From: WHSW01 sp963846165
Lineage (GTDB): Bacteria; Actinomycetota; Thermoleophilia; Solirubrobacterales; 70-9
NCBI GenBank assembly: GCA_963846165.1
Contig: CAWJUU010000007.1
Location: forward strand, 1 to 64,000
Direction of reading: 5' to 3'
Length of the DNA: 64,000 nt
Shown: piece after piece, positions 41,376 through 50,037 of the stretch
How the letters are laid out: each line of letters begins with the position of its first letter
Numbering within the stretch: the stretch's first letter is position 1
Notes under the pieces: generated by a model
The model's database searches: none
Told to the model about the DNA's origin: nothing
What the model saw: the letters and a program-made list of their open reading frames with translations, nothing else
Position numbers and translations under genes: made by a program

Positions 41376-42335
41376 GTGCGCGCGACTCGCAGATTCCCTC
41401 GCTGTCGAGCCGCAGCCACACTCGTGGCCGCGCTGCTGGCGCTCGGCGCGATGAGCACCGGCGCCGGGGCCGATCCTCAATCTCCCGGCACGATCTCCGA
41501 GGTCGAGAGCCCGGTGGTAAAGAACGGCTCGGCGGTTGCCCACTGTCCCGCCGGGAAGGTGATCTCGGGCGGGTTCGCGGCACCCGGCTTCGCACAGCAG
41601 GAGACGCCTGCGGTCAGGATCGCCTCACTGGCGAACGGCAGCCGCGAGTGGCGGGTGGACGCGGTCGGGATGGGAAACGGTGACCTGGACGACCAGGACG
41701 AGCCCGACGGCAACGGCGACGCGGGCGACCCCGACTCGGATGACGATGACGACGTCCCATCGTTCGGGACGATCGCCTCCTATGCGTATTGCGGCAAGCT
41801 CGGTCCGGGGCGGGTCAAGGCGCGCCGGGTCGACGCCTCGGTCCCGCCACAAAGCTACGGCACCGCGACCGCCCGCTGTGACCGTGGGCAGCGCGCGGTC
41901 GCCGGCGGCTTCGAATCGCCGGACTTCAACGTCGAGTCAAGCACCGGCGTGATTACCCTGACCTCGCACAAGGCGGGCAAGCGCGGATGGACCACCGGCG
42001 GACTGAATGTGAGCGGCGGCGGCACTTCAGGCGTGCCAGCGACCGTGAGCGCGATCGCCTACTGCCTCAAGCATGCTCCTCGACTGGTCACCCGCTCGAA
42101 GCAGGTCCCGGTCGGCTCGCACGAGCTGCGCACGATCGACGTCTCCTGCCCGGCCGATGGCCAGGCAGTCTCCGGCGGCTTCAACGGCAACATCCGCGAG
42201 GGCCTCGTCGGCTCCGGCGCGATCGAATCGTTCCGCACCCCGCAGGGCACCGGCTGGACCACGACGGCGATCAGCATGAACGCATCGGCCGGAGCGACGA
42301 TGACGGCCTACGTCTACTGCTTGAAGCCGAGCTGA
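41376..42335 (+). CDS. Secreted triple-repeat protein B
   Basis: A 319-aa paralogue of the preceding protein with the same layout: signal peptide, then three Cys-SGGF...AYC repeats. The first repeat is nearly identical to A at HCPAGKVISGGFAAPGF. The second ends AIAYCLKHAPRLV in both. B carries an Asp-rich insertion (NGDLDDQDEPDGNGDAGDPD) in repeat 1, possibly calcium-binding. GTG 41376. The pair looks like a recent tandem duplication in one operon. Confidence 0.82.
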   Translation: MRATRRFPRCRAAATLVAALLALGAMSTGAGADPQSPGTISEVESPVVKNGSAVAHCPAGKVISGGFAAPGFAQQETPAVRIASLANGSREWRVDAVGMGNGDLDDQDEPDGNGDAGDPDSDDDDDVPSFGTIASYAYCGKLGPGRVKARRVDASVPPQSYGTATARCDRGQRAVAGGFESPDFNVESSTGVITLTSHKAGKRGWTTGGLNVSGGGTSGVPATVSAIAYCLKHAPRLVTRSKQVPVGSHELRTIDVSCPADGQAVSGGFNGNIREGLVGSGAIESFRTPQGTGWTTTAISMNASAGATMTAYVYCLKPS

Positions 42336-42349
42336 GTCGGTTTCTCGCG

Positions 42350-43099
42350 CTAGAACGTCAGCCGCGCGATCGCGACGATCCCGACGACAACGATCAGCAC
42401 GCGAAGCGCGGCGGGTGACAGCCGCCGCCCGAACCGGGCGCCGAGCGCTGCGCCGAGGATCGATCCCGCGGCAATCAGCGCCGCCACGCCCCAGTCGACG
42501 TCCGCGGCAACCGCGAAGACGAGCCCCGCCGTCAGGTTGACGAGACCCGCGAGCACGTTCTTGAGCCCATTGAGGCGCTGGAGCTGATCCTCGATCGCAA
42601 TCCCCAGGATCGAGATCAGGATGATTCCCTGGGCGGCGCCGAAGTAGCCGCCATAGATGCCGGTCGCGCCGACGGCGGCGCGCAGCGCCGGGCCGCGTTC
42701 GCTTTCGCGTCGGCGGCGGTGGGCGAGCGCGCGGTTGAGCCGGGGCTGGGCCACGACCAGCAATAGCGCGACCGCGATCAGGGCAGGGACGATCGTGTCG
42801 AAGACGCTCGCGGGCAGGATCAGCAGCAGGCCGGCACCGGTGAGCCCTCCGGCGACGGAGAACGCGCCCAGGTGCAGCACCCGACTCCGCTGGCCCTCGA
42901 GCTCGCGGCGATACCCGACCGCGCCCGCGACCGAGCCGGGCACCAACCCGATGTTGTTGGACACGTTCGCCACCAACGGCGCATAGCCAAGCGCGATCAG
43001 GACCGGGAACGTGATCAGCGTGCCGCTGCCGACGACCGTGTTGATCGCGCCGGCGCCGATCCCGGCGGCGACGATGGCGAGCGCCTCGAGCGAGTCCAT
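42350..43099 (-). CDS. Sulfite exporter TauE/SafE family permease
   Basis: A 249-aa membrane protein with seven to eight helices. It has the family repeat GAGAINTVVGSGTLITFPVLIALGYAP near the N terminus and its second copy GAAQGIILISILGIA. ALIAAGSILGAALGARFGRRLSP is the C-terminal signature. Likely transports sulfite, sulfoacetate or other organosulfur anions. A truncated relative is found at 61.2-61.4 kb. Confidence 0.9.
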   Translation of the reverse strand: MDSLEALAIVAAGIGAGAINTVVGSGTLITFPVLIALGYAPLVANVSNNIGLVPGSVAGAVGYRRELEGQRSRVLHLGAFSVAGGLTGAGLLLILPASVFDTIVPALIAVALLLVVAQPRLNRALAHRRRRESERGPALRAAVGATGIYGGYFGAAQGIILISILGIAIEDQLQRLNGLKNVLAGLVNLTAGLVFAVAADVDWGVAALIAAGSILGAALGARFGRRLSPAALRVLIVVVGIVAIARLTF

Positions 43100-43166
43100 G
43101 GAGGCGCCGCAGGCTACCTGCGCCCGCTGAACCGTCGCCGTGGGCTATCGGCGCACGGCCCGGCGG

Positions 43167-44807
43167 CTACGGCGTGCCGGGGAGGCCGCCACCGCCGAGC
43201 GCTCCCCCAACCTGCGATGCGGCGCCCCCCGGATCACTCGGGAGGCCAAGGTTGCTTGCGGTGTCACCGAGACCGTTGACCGCCCCGCCGACCGCGCCGC
43301 CGACCCCGCCGACCGCGCCGCCGACCCCGCCGACCGCGCCGCCGACCCCGCCGCCGACCCCCCCGACCGCGCCGCCGACCCCGCCGCCGACCCCCCCGAC
43401 CGCGCCGCCGACCCCGCCGACCGCGCCGCCGACCCCTCCGACCGCGCCGCCGCCGCTCGCGGGCGCAGGCCCGCCGGTGCTCGGAGAGGTCGACCCGCCG
43501 CCGCTGGGAGGCGTCGACCCGCCGCCGCTCGGAGGAGCAGGCCCACCGGTGCTCGGAGGCGCCTGTCCGTCGGCGGTCGGGGAAGCCGCGGCCGGGTCAG
43601 TGACCGCCACCATGCCGGGATCCGAGCCATTCGCGGACCCCCCACCATCGCGGAGAATCGCCTTTCGCCGCTGGCCGCAGGCCTTCCTGATCGCCGCCTT
43701 CGTTGCCCCGCCCTTGCGGGTCCCGAGCGAGATCGCGCCGCGCTCGCGGCCGACGTTGTTATCGCCATAGAGCGCCAGCGCCCCCCTCGGGCCGGCAACC
43801 GAGTTGAGCGTGTGGTCCGCCCACCTGATCGCGATGCTCTCGCTGAGCGCGATGCGCTCGCAGCTCGCGCGAGCGAGACTACTCGTGTCCCCGATGCTCC
43901 CCAGCACCGGAGCGTATTCCGCAATCACGCGACCGACGGTGTGCGCATATCCGCCGTCGCCAGGGCTGCCGACGAACGCGCTGCTGTCTGGTGACGCCGC
44001 GGATGGTGCGGTAGGTCCTCCATCGACGCCCGAGCCCACCGAAGCGTCCTTCTGGCCGACCGGCAAGGGCAGCAAAATCGCAGCGAGAATCGCCGCGAGC
44101 GCCGCGCACAGGGCGGTCGCCCGCACCGACTCCGCATCGAGACGGCCGACGACAGGAAGGCGTCGCGGCACGTCGGTGGACTTGCGCTGCAAGCTCGCCG
44201 GGACAACGAGCCGCGCTCCGCGGAGCTTCGAGGCGACGCTCCGCACCGCCGCCACCGCGAGCCCAAGCGCCGCCGCCGCCACCAATGGACTGGTCCACGC
44301 CCGAGCGGCTGCGAAGCTCGTCCGCGTCGAACGCCAGGTGCCCTCAAGTCGAGTCCGGGTCTGTGAAGGCCATGCGGCAACGTTGGCGAGCGCAGGCTTT
44401 GAGCCTTGGCCCGCAACCGGCACGGGCTCGGAAGAGGCGGGAACCAGCCCGACCGCCGCGCGCGCAGTCAGCTGATCTGCCGCGGCATCCGGGTCGGAGA
44501 CGACCTCATCCGTCCGAACCTCGGCCGTCACCGCAGCGACGATCGCTCCGAAGCGCTCCCTCGCCCTCGCCTCCGCCCTGCTGCGCGTCGCAGGGGAGAG
44601 CCCCCGTCGCGTCGCTTCCGCGGCTATCGCCTGGCGCGCGAGGTCGATTGCGACGCAAGCGAGAAGGCTGTCCTTGGCGACAGGGGACCGAGCAGCTCTC
44701 GGGTCGGTCGAATCGGTGAGACACAGGTGCTGCAACCGGGAGACCGCCACCGCGAGGCAGAGGTCCTCGTAGCGCTGGCTCGCCCGCCCGAAGCGGCCGC
44801 TGCGCAC
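43167..44807 (-). CDS. Membrane-anchored protein with Gly/Val/Ala repeat tail
   Basis: About 546 aa. The N-terminal cytoplasmic part is helical (SLLACVAIDLARQAIAAEATRR). One or two membrane helices follow (SPLVAAAALGLAVAAVRSV and AESVRATALCAALAAILAAI), then an extracytoplasmic domain with a Cys pair (RASCERIAL and RKACGQRRK), Pro/Ser/Gly linkers and a long GGVGGAV tail. No family recognised. GTG 44807 is chosen because codon use becomes poor upstream; ATG 44936 is possible. The gap to the next gene (44808-45252) is less GC-rich and holds an 8-bp dyad. Confidence 0.6.
   Translation of the reverse strand: MRSGRFGRASQRYEDLCLAVAVSRLQHLCLTDSTDPRAARSPVAKDSLLACVAIDLARQAIAAEATRRGLSPATRSRAEARARERFGAIVAAVTAEVRTDEVVSDPDAAADQLTARAAVGLVPASSEPVPVAGQGSKPALANVAAWPSQTRTRLEGTWRSTRTSFAAARAWTSPLVAAAALGLAVAAVRSVASKLRGARLVVPASLQRKSTDVPRRLPVVGRLDAESVRATALCAALAAILAAILLPLPVGQKDASVGSGVDGGPTAPSAASPDSSAFVGSPGDGGYAHTVGRVIAEYAPVLGSIGDTSSLARASCERIALSESIAIRWADHTLNSVAGPRGALALYGDNNVGRERGAISLGTRKGGATKAAIRKACGQRRKAILRDGGGSANGSDPGMVAVTDPAAASPTADGQAPPSTGGPAPPSGGGSTPPSGGGSTSPSTGGPAPASGGGAVGGVGGAVGGVGGAVGGVGGGVGGAVGGVGGGVGGAVGGVGGAVGGVGGAVGGAVNGLGDTASNLGLPSDPGGAASQVGGALGGGGLPGTP
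43282..43455. repeat. Tandem short repeats encoding GGVGGAV units
   Basis: About 170 bp built from 18- to 21-bp units of the type CCGCCGACCCCGCCGACCGC. On the minus strand this reads as a dozen GGVGGAV/GGVGGGV heptads in frame. No spacer diversity, so not CRISPR. A likely slippage hot spot. Confidence 0.75.
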
Positions 44808-44946
44808 CTCAAAGTGACGATGGCGCGATAGAAGGAGGAAAAACCTTCGGGCTGTATGCGCCCCGAGCGCGCGGGTCGGGACCGGTCGTGCGGCCGCTCG
44901 TATGGCGGGCGTGGTATCTGATCGTTGAGGACACATATCGTCTGAT

Positions 44947-44968
44947 CGGATGAGTACCCCCTCATCCG
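44947..44968. promoter_or_regulatory. 8-bp inverted repeat, candidate operator
   Basis: CGGATGAG-TACCCC-CTCATCCG, with two direct copies of TCTGATCG nearby (44917 and 44941). It lies in an unusually AT-richer stretch of the 445-bp region between the divergent Gly-rich protein and the FAD monooxygenase genes. Confidence 0.4.
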
Positions 44969-45252
44969 ACAACATAGACCAGGTGCCCACCTCATTGCAA
45001 GCAGAAAGGTTGCAAATACCGCATTTGGGCGGGTTTGGCGTAGTTGGGACGGCGCCTCTGCGACCGCCGGCCGGCGCTCCGTGTTCAGCCTTCGACCTCA
45101 GGTTGAGACCGAGAAGCTGCGCCCGCCGCTGGTAACGGCTCGGACGCCGGCGACCTACCGAGGTCATCCACGCCGACACCACGAACCTCTGCACGCAGCC
45201 ACGCCCGCTACGGTGGCCGTCGCACCTAGGCCGAACCACAGAGAGGGAGGCG

Positions 45253-46821
45253 ATGGAGCGCAGTGACAGGGTGATCGTCGGCGGCGCGGGGCCCACCGGG
45301 CTGCTGCTCGCCGGTGAGCTCGCCCGCCGCGACGTGCCCTGCCTCCTGATCGACGCCCTCGACGCCCCTCGTGACTGGGACCGGGCGACGATCGTGCACC
45401 CTCGGTCGATGGAGATATTCGAGGCGCTCGGGCTGGCCGAGCGGTTGCTCGACCGGGGAGTCAGGATCCACACCGCGCTGATCCGCTCCGGCGGCGAGGC
45501 GCTGGGCGAGCTCGAGCTCGAGATGCCGGGTAGCCGCTACGGCTTCGACACCGGGCTCTCGGAAGAGGTGACCGAATCGATGCTGGCCGAGAACCTCGAG
45601 GCACACGGAGGTTCGGTGACCCGGTCGACCAGCCTCGTCGGGCTCGACGCCCGACCCGACGGCGTCACCGCGACGATCGAACGCAACGGCGAGCGTCGGG
45701 AGCTTGGGGCCTCGTGGCTCATCGGGTGCGACGGTCTGCACAGCGCCGTCCGCGAGTTGGCGGGCATCGGCTTTCCCGGCGCCGACCTGGCGACGCGGTG
45801 GGCCGTCTTCGACGCGACCATCGACGGCTGGGAGGAGGGCTACGGGGTGCAGGTCGCCCACCTCGATACCCCGCCCGTGATCCTCACCCCGCTTCCCGGC
45901 CGGCGCTGGCGGGTGTACGTGCGACCGACGTCCGACGACAGCGACCTCGTCTCCGAGGCGCTCGAGGTCGTTCGTCGATACGCGCCGGGCGTCAGCTTCA
46001 CCGGGATCGAGAACCCGGTCCGCTTCCGCTGTCACTCGCGGGTAGCCAACCACTTCCGTTCCGGCCGGGTGCTGCTTGCCGGCGACGCCGCGCACGCCTG
46101 TTCCCCGTCGGAGGGCCACGGCATGAACACCGGGCTTCAGGACGCGTTCAACCTGGGCTGGAAGCTCGCACTCGTCTGGCGCGGGGTGGCCGGCGCGGCG
46201 CTCCTCGACACCTACGAGGCCGAGCGTCGCCCGGTCGCGATCCGGGTGGCCGAGTCGGGCGACGCGACCGAGGCCGCCCAGGCGCTCAGCGCGACGGCCG
46301 AGCGGGCGGCCCGCGACGCGGAGATCCGCCGGACGCTCGCGGATCCCGAGTCCGCCCATCACGAGGCCGTCGCCGTGGCCGAGATCGACCGCTCATACGC
46401 CGGCTCCGCGATCGTTCTCGGCGACGCGAGCGAGCGTCTCGCGCCCGGCGCCCGGCTCCCGGAGACGATCCCGGTGGATTCCAGGGGCGGGCGAGCGCGC
46501 GCCCTTCACGAGCTCACCCACACTCCCGGCCACACCCTGCTCGTGCTCGGCGGACCGCGGGCGGACGCCGACCGGCTGGCGGAGCTGGTCGGGAGCCTGG
46601 AGGGCGTTCACGCCGGCTCTCCGATCGTCGACGGCGTGTTCGGCCTCGCGACGTCCGGCGACGGGGCGGCGATCGGTCGGATCGACGAATCGGTCGCCGA
46701 GCAGCTTGGGATCGATGGGGCAACGATCCTCGCGGTGCGCCCCGACCGCTACATCGGCTTCCGCCACGACGGGAGCGATCACCGAGCGCTGGATGCGTAC
46801 ATCGCGGCGCTGACGGCCTAG
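45253..46821 (+). CDS. FAD-dependent aromatic-ring hydroxylase (group A monooxygenase)
   Basis: A 522-aa flavoprotein of the PheA/TfdB/MhpA-like group. The FAD dinucleotide motif is VIVGGAGPTGLLLAGELARR. The DG motif is in LIGCDGLHSAVREL and the second FAD motif in LLAGDAAHACSPSEGHGMNTGLQDAFNL. The C-terminal thioredoxin-like domain is present. Hydroxylates phenolic or polyketide substrates with NAD(P)H. GAGAGGGAGGCG precedes ATG 45253. Stands alone; no ring-cleavage genes nearby. Confidence 0.9.
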   Translation: MERSDRVIVGGAGPTGLLLAGELARRDVPCLLIDALDAPRDWDRATIVHPRSMEIFEALGLAERLLDRGVRIHTALIRSGGEALGELELEMPGSRYGFDTGLSEEVTESMLAENLEAHGGSVTRSTSLVGLDARPDGVTATIERNGERRELGASWLIGCDGLHSAVRELAGIGFPGADLATRWAVFDATIDGWEEGYGVQVAHLDTPPVILTPLPGRRWRVYVRPTSDDSDLVSEALEVVRRYAPGVSFTGIENPVRFRCHSRVANHFRSGRVLLAGDAAHACSPSEGHGMNTGLQDAFNLGWKLALVWRGVAGAALLDTYEAERRPVAIRVAESGDATEAAQALSATAERAARDAEIRRTLADPESAHHEAVAVAEIDRSYAGSAIVLGDASERLAPGARLPETIPVDSRGGRARALHELTHTPGHTLLVLGGPRADADRLAELVGSLEGVHAGSPIVDGVFGLATSGDGAAIGRIDESVAEQLGIDGATILAVRPDRYIGFRHDGSDHRALDAYIAALTA

Positions 46822-47885
46822 TCAGCGAACTCCTTGGCGATCGCCCGCACCGCATCCAACCGGGCGAGAAACAGGTCGACCAGCACCGGGTCGAAATGGA
46901 CGCCGCGGCCGGCGACCATGATCCGCACCGCTTCGTCGACCGGCAGCGGCGCCGCCCGATAAGGGCGATCGCTGGTGAGCGCGTCGTAGACATCGGCGAC
47001 GGCAACGACGCGGCCGGCAACCGGGATATCGTCACCTCTCATTCCGGCCGGGTAGCCGCTGCCATCGACCTTCTCCTGGTGGGTGAGAGCAATTTCAGCC
47101 GCCAGCTTCAGTAGCTGCGCGCTGGATGCGGAGAGGATCTGGTAGCCGATCTCGGGGTGGCGCTCGACCAGCTCACGTTCATCCGGGTCGAGTCCCCCCG
47201 GCTTCAGGAGGACGGAATCGGGAATCGCCAGCTTTCCGACGTCGTACATCGGCGACGCCAGGCGGATCGCTTCAACCTCGTCTCGACTCATCCCGTTTGC
47301 TTCGGCCAAGAGGGCCGAGAACTCCCCGATGCGGCGAATGTGAGCTCCGGTTTGCAGCTTTCGCCGGCCGATCGCTTCGCACAGGCGCCCCAACAGCTCG
47401 AAAGCCTGCCCGTCGGCCGCACCCGCCTCCCGCTCGAGCTCCCCAATCGCGGTTCGAACCTCCGCCACCCGCCGTCGTTCCTGCTCGCGTTCAGCCTCGG
47501 CGGCCGGTTTCCGGCGCGGTCCCTCCTGAAGAGCGGAATCCACGTTGATCAGCAGCTGATTGAGAGTGAACGGCTTGACCAGGCAGCCGTCCGCTCCGAG
47601 GACGGTAGCCGCCTGGGCGACGTCCGCGCCATCAAGCGAGATGACCACCAAGATCGCGGGTTGGTCAGCGGCCGCTTCAATTTCCCGTACCAGCGTGTGT
47701 CCGCTGCCGCCGGCGATCCCGAGGTCCCACACGACCAGATCGAGCCCGTCCTGCTCAAGCGTCTCTCGCGCAGCTCGCACACTCGCCGCTTGAACGCACT
47801 CATAGTCGGCCGAGCCGAGCATGTCGGCAATTGTTCGCCCGATCGGAGCCTCGTCGGCGACGATCAGTATCCGCTCGTTGGCCAC
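46818..47885 (-). CDS. Response regulator with HD-GYP-like domain, HD motif altered
   Basis: A 355-aa protein. The receiver domain (1-120) has DEAP acidic residues, phosphoacceptor Asp54 (VVWDLGIAGGSG) and Lys104 (VKPF). A coiled linker leads to an HD-GYP-type domain (about 165-350). That domain shows TGAHIRRIGEFSALLAE, THQEKVDGSGYPAGM (269-282) and ADVYDALTSDRPYR. The metal-binding HD pair reads SPMYDVGK, with Tyr214 in place of His, and HHE is HQE. c-di-GMP hydrolysis is therefore doubtful. Convergent with the monooxygenase, overlapping by 4 bp. Confidence 0.85.
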   Translation of the reverse strand: MANERILIVADEAPIGRTIADMLGSADYECVQAASVRAARETLEQDGLDLVVWDLGIAGGSGHTLVREIEAAADQPAILVVISLDGADVAQAATVLGADGCLVKPFTLNQLLINVDSALQEGPRRKPAAEAEREQERRRVAEVRTAIGELEREAGAADGQAFELLGRLCEAIGRRKLQTGAHIRRIGEFSALLAEANGMSRDEVEAIRLASPMYDVGKLAIPDSVLLKPGGLDPDERELVERHPEIGYQILSASSAQLLKLAAEIALTHQEKVDGSGYPAGMRGDDIPVAGRVVAVADVYDALTSDRPYRAAPLPVDEAVRIMVAGRGVHFDPVLVDLFLARLDAVRAIAKEFAD

Positions 47886-47939
47886 GGCTGATCCAGCCTT
47901 TCACACGCCCGAACGCCCGGTCGGCTCGAGGTGTGGGTG

Positions 47940-48118
47940 CCCTGCGGCTGGCGGTCCGACTCCTCCCGCAAGAGCAAGGTCAAGTTCAAGTTCACCTCCG
48001 ACGAGGCCGGCTCGACCTTCGAGTGCAAGGCCGACAAGAAGGCCTTTAAGCCGTGCGGGTCGCCGAAGACGGTCAAGCGACTGGACGCGGGGCAAGCACA
48101 AGTTTGAGGTCGTCGGCT
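47940..48118 (+). pseudogene. C-terminal fragment of an Ig-like repeat surface protein
   Basis: Reads SKVKFKFTSDEAGSTFECKA, then DKKAFKPCGSPKTVKRLDAG, and after a one-base frame change KHKFEVVG and a stop. This is the common actinobacterial repeat with a Cys pair (FECK, PCxSP) that ends in KHxF.V. The N-terminal bulk of the protein is absent, so this is a remnant. It lies between the HD-GYP gene and the NTF2-like genes. Confidence 0.55.
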
Positions 48119-48153
48119 GAGCGGCGCCGCGCAGGCGCGATACTGAGTAGGCG

Positions 48154-48553
48154 ATGTCGAAGGAGAATGTCGAGCTGGCCCGGCGCAGTTTCGACGCGTT
48201 CGAACGGCGTGACGTCGATGCCCTCGTCGCTCTCCTTAGCCCCGATGTCGTGTTCGAGGAGAACCCCGTAGTTCCCGGACTTCGAGACGTCTACCACGGG
48301 CGAGCGGAGGTCCGCGATGGCGGCGGTCCTCGAAGTCTCTGAGAACCTCGAGGTCGAAGTCGTGGAAATCACGGCACTGGGCGATGACCGGGTCTTCGCC
48401 GAGACCGTTACGACGGCCCGCGGCAAGGGCAGCGGGGTGCCGGTAGACCTCCGATTCTGGACGGTGGCCTGGTTCGCGGAGAGCAAGATCACGAGGCGTC
48501 AAGCCTTCTGGACCAGGGACCAAACCCTCGAAGCCGCCGGGCTTCAGGAGTAG
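48154..48553 (+). pseudogene. NTF2-like (SnoaL) protein, frameshifted
   Basis: First part MSKENVELARRSFDAFERRD to YHGRAEVR, frame 48154. The second part, from about 48320 in the next frame, runs VLEVSENLEVEVVEITALGD to RQAFWTRDQTLEAAGLQE. Together they make one SnoaL-like cone-shaped domain of about 133 aa, like the intact paralogue 4 bp downstream. The frame changes near 48310-48318 in a GATGGCGGCGG stretch. Either a real inactivation or a base-call error. Confidence 0.7.
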
Positions 48554-48556
48554 GCG

Positions 48557-48955
48557 ATGTCGCAGGAGAACGTGAGGGACGTCAGGCGCTTCTTGGACCA
48601 CGCCCGAGAAAACCCCGACGTCTGGGACATCTTCGACGAGGATGTCGAGTGGGAGGTGAGCGCTCTTGAGATTCCAGACGTTCCGGCCACCTCCCACGGT
48701 CCCGACGGGGTGCGCGAGTTCTTCCGTCGCTGGGTGGGTGCGTTTGAGGACTGGGCGTATGAGATCGAGGAGTTGATCGACACTCGGGATGCGGTGGCCG
48801 TTCACCTCCACCAGTGGGGACGCGGGAAGGGCAGCGGGGCACCGGTCGATCTGCGCTTCTGGGAGGTGTGGATCATGCGCGACGGCAAGGCTGTTCGAGT
48901 GACCCACCGGCTCGATAAGGCCGAAGCCCTCGAAGCCGCCCGGCTGTCGGAATAG
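48557..48955 (+). CDS. NTF2-like (SnoaL) family protein
   Basis: A 132-aa soluble protein: MSQENVRDVRRFLDHARENP, DEDVEWEVSALEIPDVP, GPDGVREFFRRWVGAFEDW and the C-terminal AVRVTHRLDKAEALEAARL. Typical SnoaL-like cavity fold; ligand or reaction unknown. Both copies share GRGKGSG(V/A)PVDLRFW, showing a tandem duplication. Confidence 0.85.
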   Translation: MSQENVRDVRRFLDHARENPDVWDIFDEDVEWEVSALEIPDVPATSHGPDGVREFFRRWVGAFEDWAYEIEELIDTRDAVAVHLHQWGRGKGSGAPVDLRFWEVWIMRDGKAVRVTHRLDKAEALEAARLSE

Positions 48956-48981
48956 GCGCTCACGCCGCCCTCCTCGCCGGT

Positions 48982-49052
48982 CGAACGGGGCGCTCGGTCT
49001 CCGGTACGGCTCAGAGGTGTGATTCGGGAAAGTGCCGCTTCTCGTCCAAAGC
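48982..49052. repeat. 71-bp direct repeat, copy 1
   Basis: Identical base for base to 62601-62671, 13.6 kb away, in the same orientation. It begins CGAACGGGGCGCTCGGTCTC and ends TCTCGTCCAAAGC. On the minus strand both copies encode the C-terminal peptide TAALDEKRHFPESHL and a stop. The Thr and first Ala codons differ only silently just outside the repeat, which suggests a shared protein-coding origin. Confidence 0.85.
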
Positions 49053-49149
49053 GGCTGTCTGACGCCTACGTCTCCGAGCGGGCTCATGGGTCGCCTGATC
49101 ATGCAAAGGTGTGTCCGGGCTGCCGACGACAAGCACGAGGAGAGGGCTG

Positions 49150-49974
49150 ATGGGCACGATCACCACAAATGACGGCACCGAGATCTTCTACAAGGACTGG
49201 GGGGAGGGCCAGCCGGTCGTTTTCAGCCACGGCTGGCCGCTTTCGGCCGACGACTGGGACACCCAAATGCTGTTCTTCCTACGGCAGGGCTACCGCGTCA
49301 TCGCCCATGACCGGCGTGGGCACGGACGCTCCACGCAGACCAGCGACGGTCACGATATGGACCACTACGCCGACGACCTAGCTGAGCTGACTGCCCATCT
49401 CGACCTCCAGGACGCCGTCCACGTTGGACACTCGACCGGTGGCGGCGAAGTCGTGCACTACATCGCCCGACACGGTGAGCGCCGGGTGGCGAAAGCGGTA
49501 TTGCTCAGCGCGGTGCCGCCACTCATGGTGCAGACCGATGCCAACCCCGGCGGGCTGCCGAAGAGCACGTTCGACGACCTCCAGGCCCAGCTGGCCGCCA
49601 ACCGGTCCGAGTTCTACCGGGCCCTGCCGTCGGGCCCCTTCTATGGCTATAACCGCCCCGACGCGGAACCCTCGGAAGCGATCATCGACAACTGGTGGCG
49701 CCAGGGGATGATGGGCGGGGCGAAGGCACATTACGACGGCATCGTTGCCTTCTCCCAGACCGATTTCACCGAAGACCTCAAGGAGATCACGGTGCCGGTC
49801 CTGGTTATGCACGGCGACGACGACCAGATCGTTCCCTACGCCGACTCGGCACCGCTGTCCGCGGAGCTCCTGCAAAACGGGACGCTGAAGACATACGAAG
49901 GATTCCCCCACGGTATGCCGACCACCGAGGCCGAGACGATCAACGCTGACCTGCTGGCCTTCCTGCAGTCCTGA
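49150..49974 (+). CDS. Alpha/beta hydrolase (non-heme chloroperoxidase-like)
   Basis: A 274-aa enzyme. The oxyanion segment is VVFSHGWPLSADDWD. The nucleophile is in VGHSTGGGEVVHY, the acid in VLVMHGDDDQIVPY and the His in FPHGMPTTEAETI. This matches the cofactor-free haloperoxidase/esterase branch very closely, full length. AGGAGAGGG precedes ATG 49150 and decides the start. It lies 98 bp after the 71-bp repeat. Confidence 0.9.
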   Translation: MGTITTNDGTEIFYKDWGEGQPVVFSHGWPLSADDWDTQMLFFLRQGYRVIAHDRRGHGRSTQTSDGHDMDHYADDLAELTAHLDLQDAVHVGHSTGGGEVVHYIARHGERRVAKAVLLSAVPPLMVQTDANPGGLPKSTFDDLQAQLAANRSEFYRALPSGPFYGYNRPDAEPSEAIIDNWWRQGMMGGAKAHYDGIVAFSQTDFTEDLKEITVPVLVMHGDDDQIVPYADSAPLSAELLQNGTLKTYEGFPHGMPTTEAETINADLLAFLQS

Positions 49975-50037
49975 CGACTTGAAGCGGGAACGGCAGCGTC
50001 GGAGTACTGCTTTCCATCTTGACCTCAACCGGTCAGT

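Noticed and set aside
43282..43455. Possible CRISPR array
   Set aside because: Repeats are contiguous, 18-21 bp, without unique spacers, and are in frame as GGVGGAV heptads; no cas genes.
44808..45473. N-terminal extension of the Gly-rich protein
   Set aside because: Codon use has many A/T third positions and the peptide is Arg/Ser-rich, unlike the downstream coding part; it covers a dyad-containing control region.
45226..46362. A 378-codon minus-strand frame
   Set aside because: Antisense shadow of the FAD monooxygenase, whose three FAD motifs are intact.
48236..49132. A 298-codon minus-strand frame over the NTF2-like genes
   Set aside because: Antisense to two related SnoaL-like domains; only the last 15 codons (shared with 62.6 kb) have possible coding meaning.
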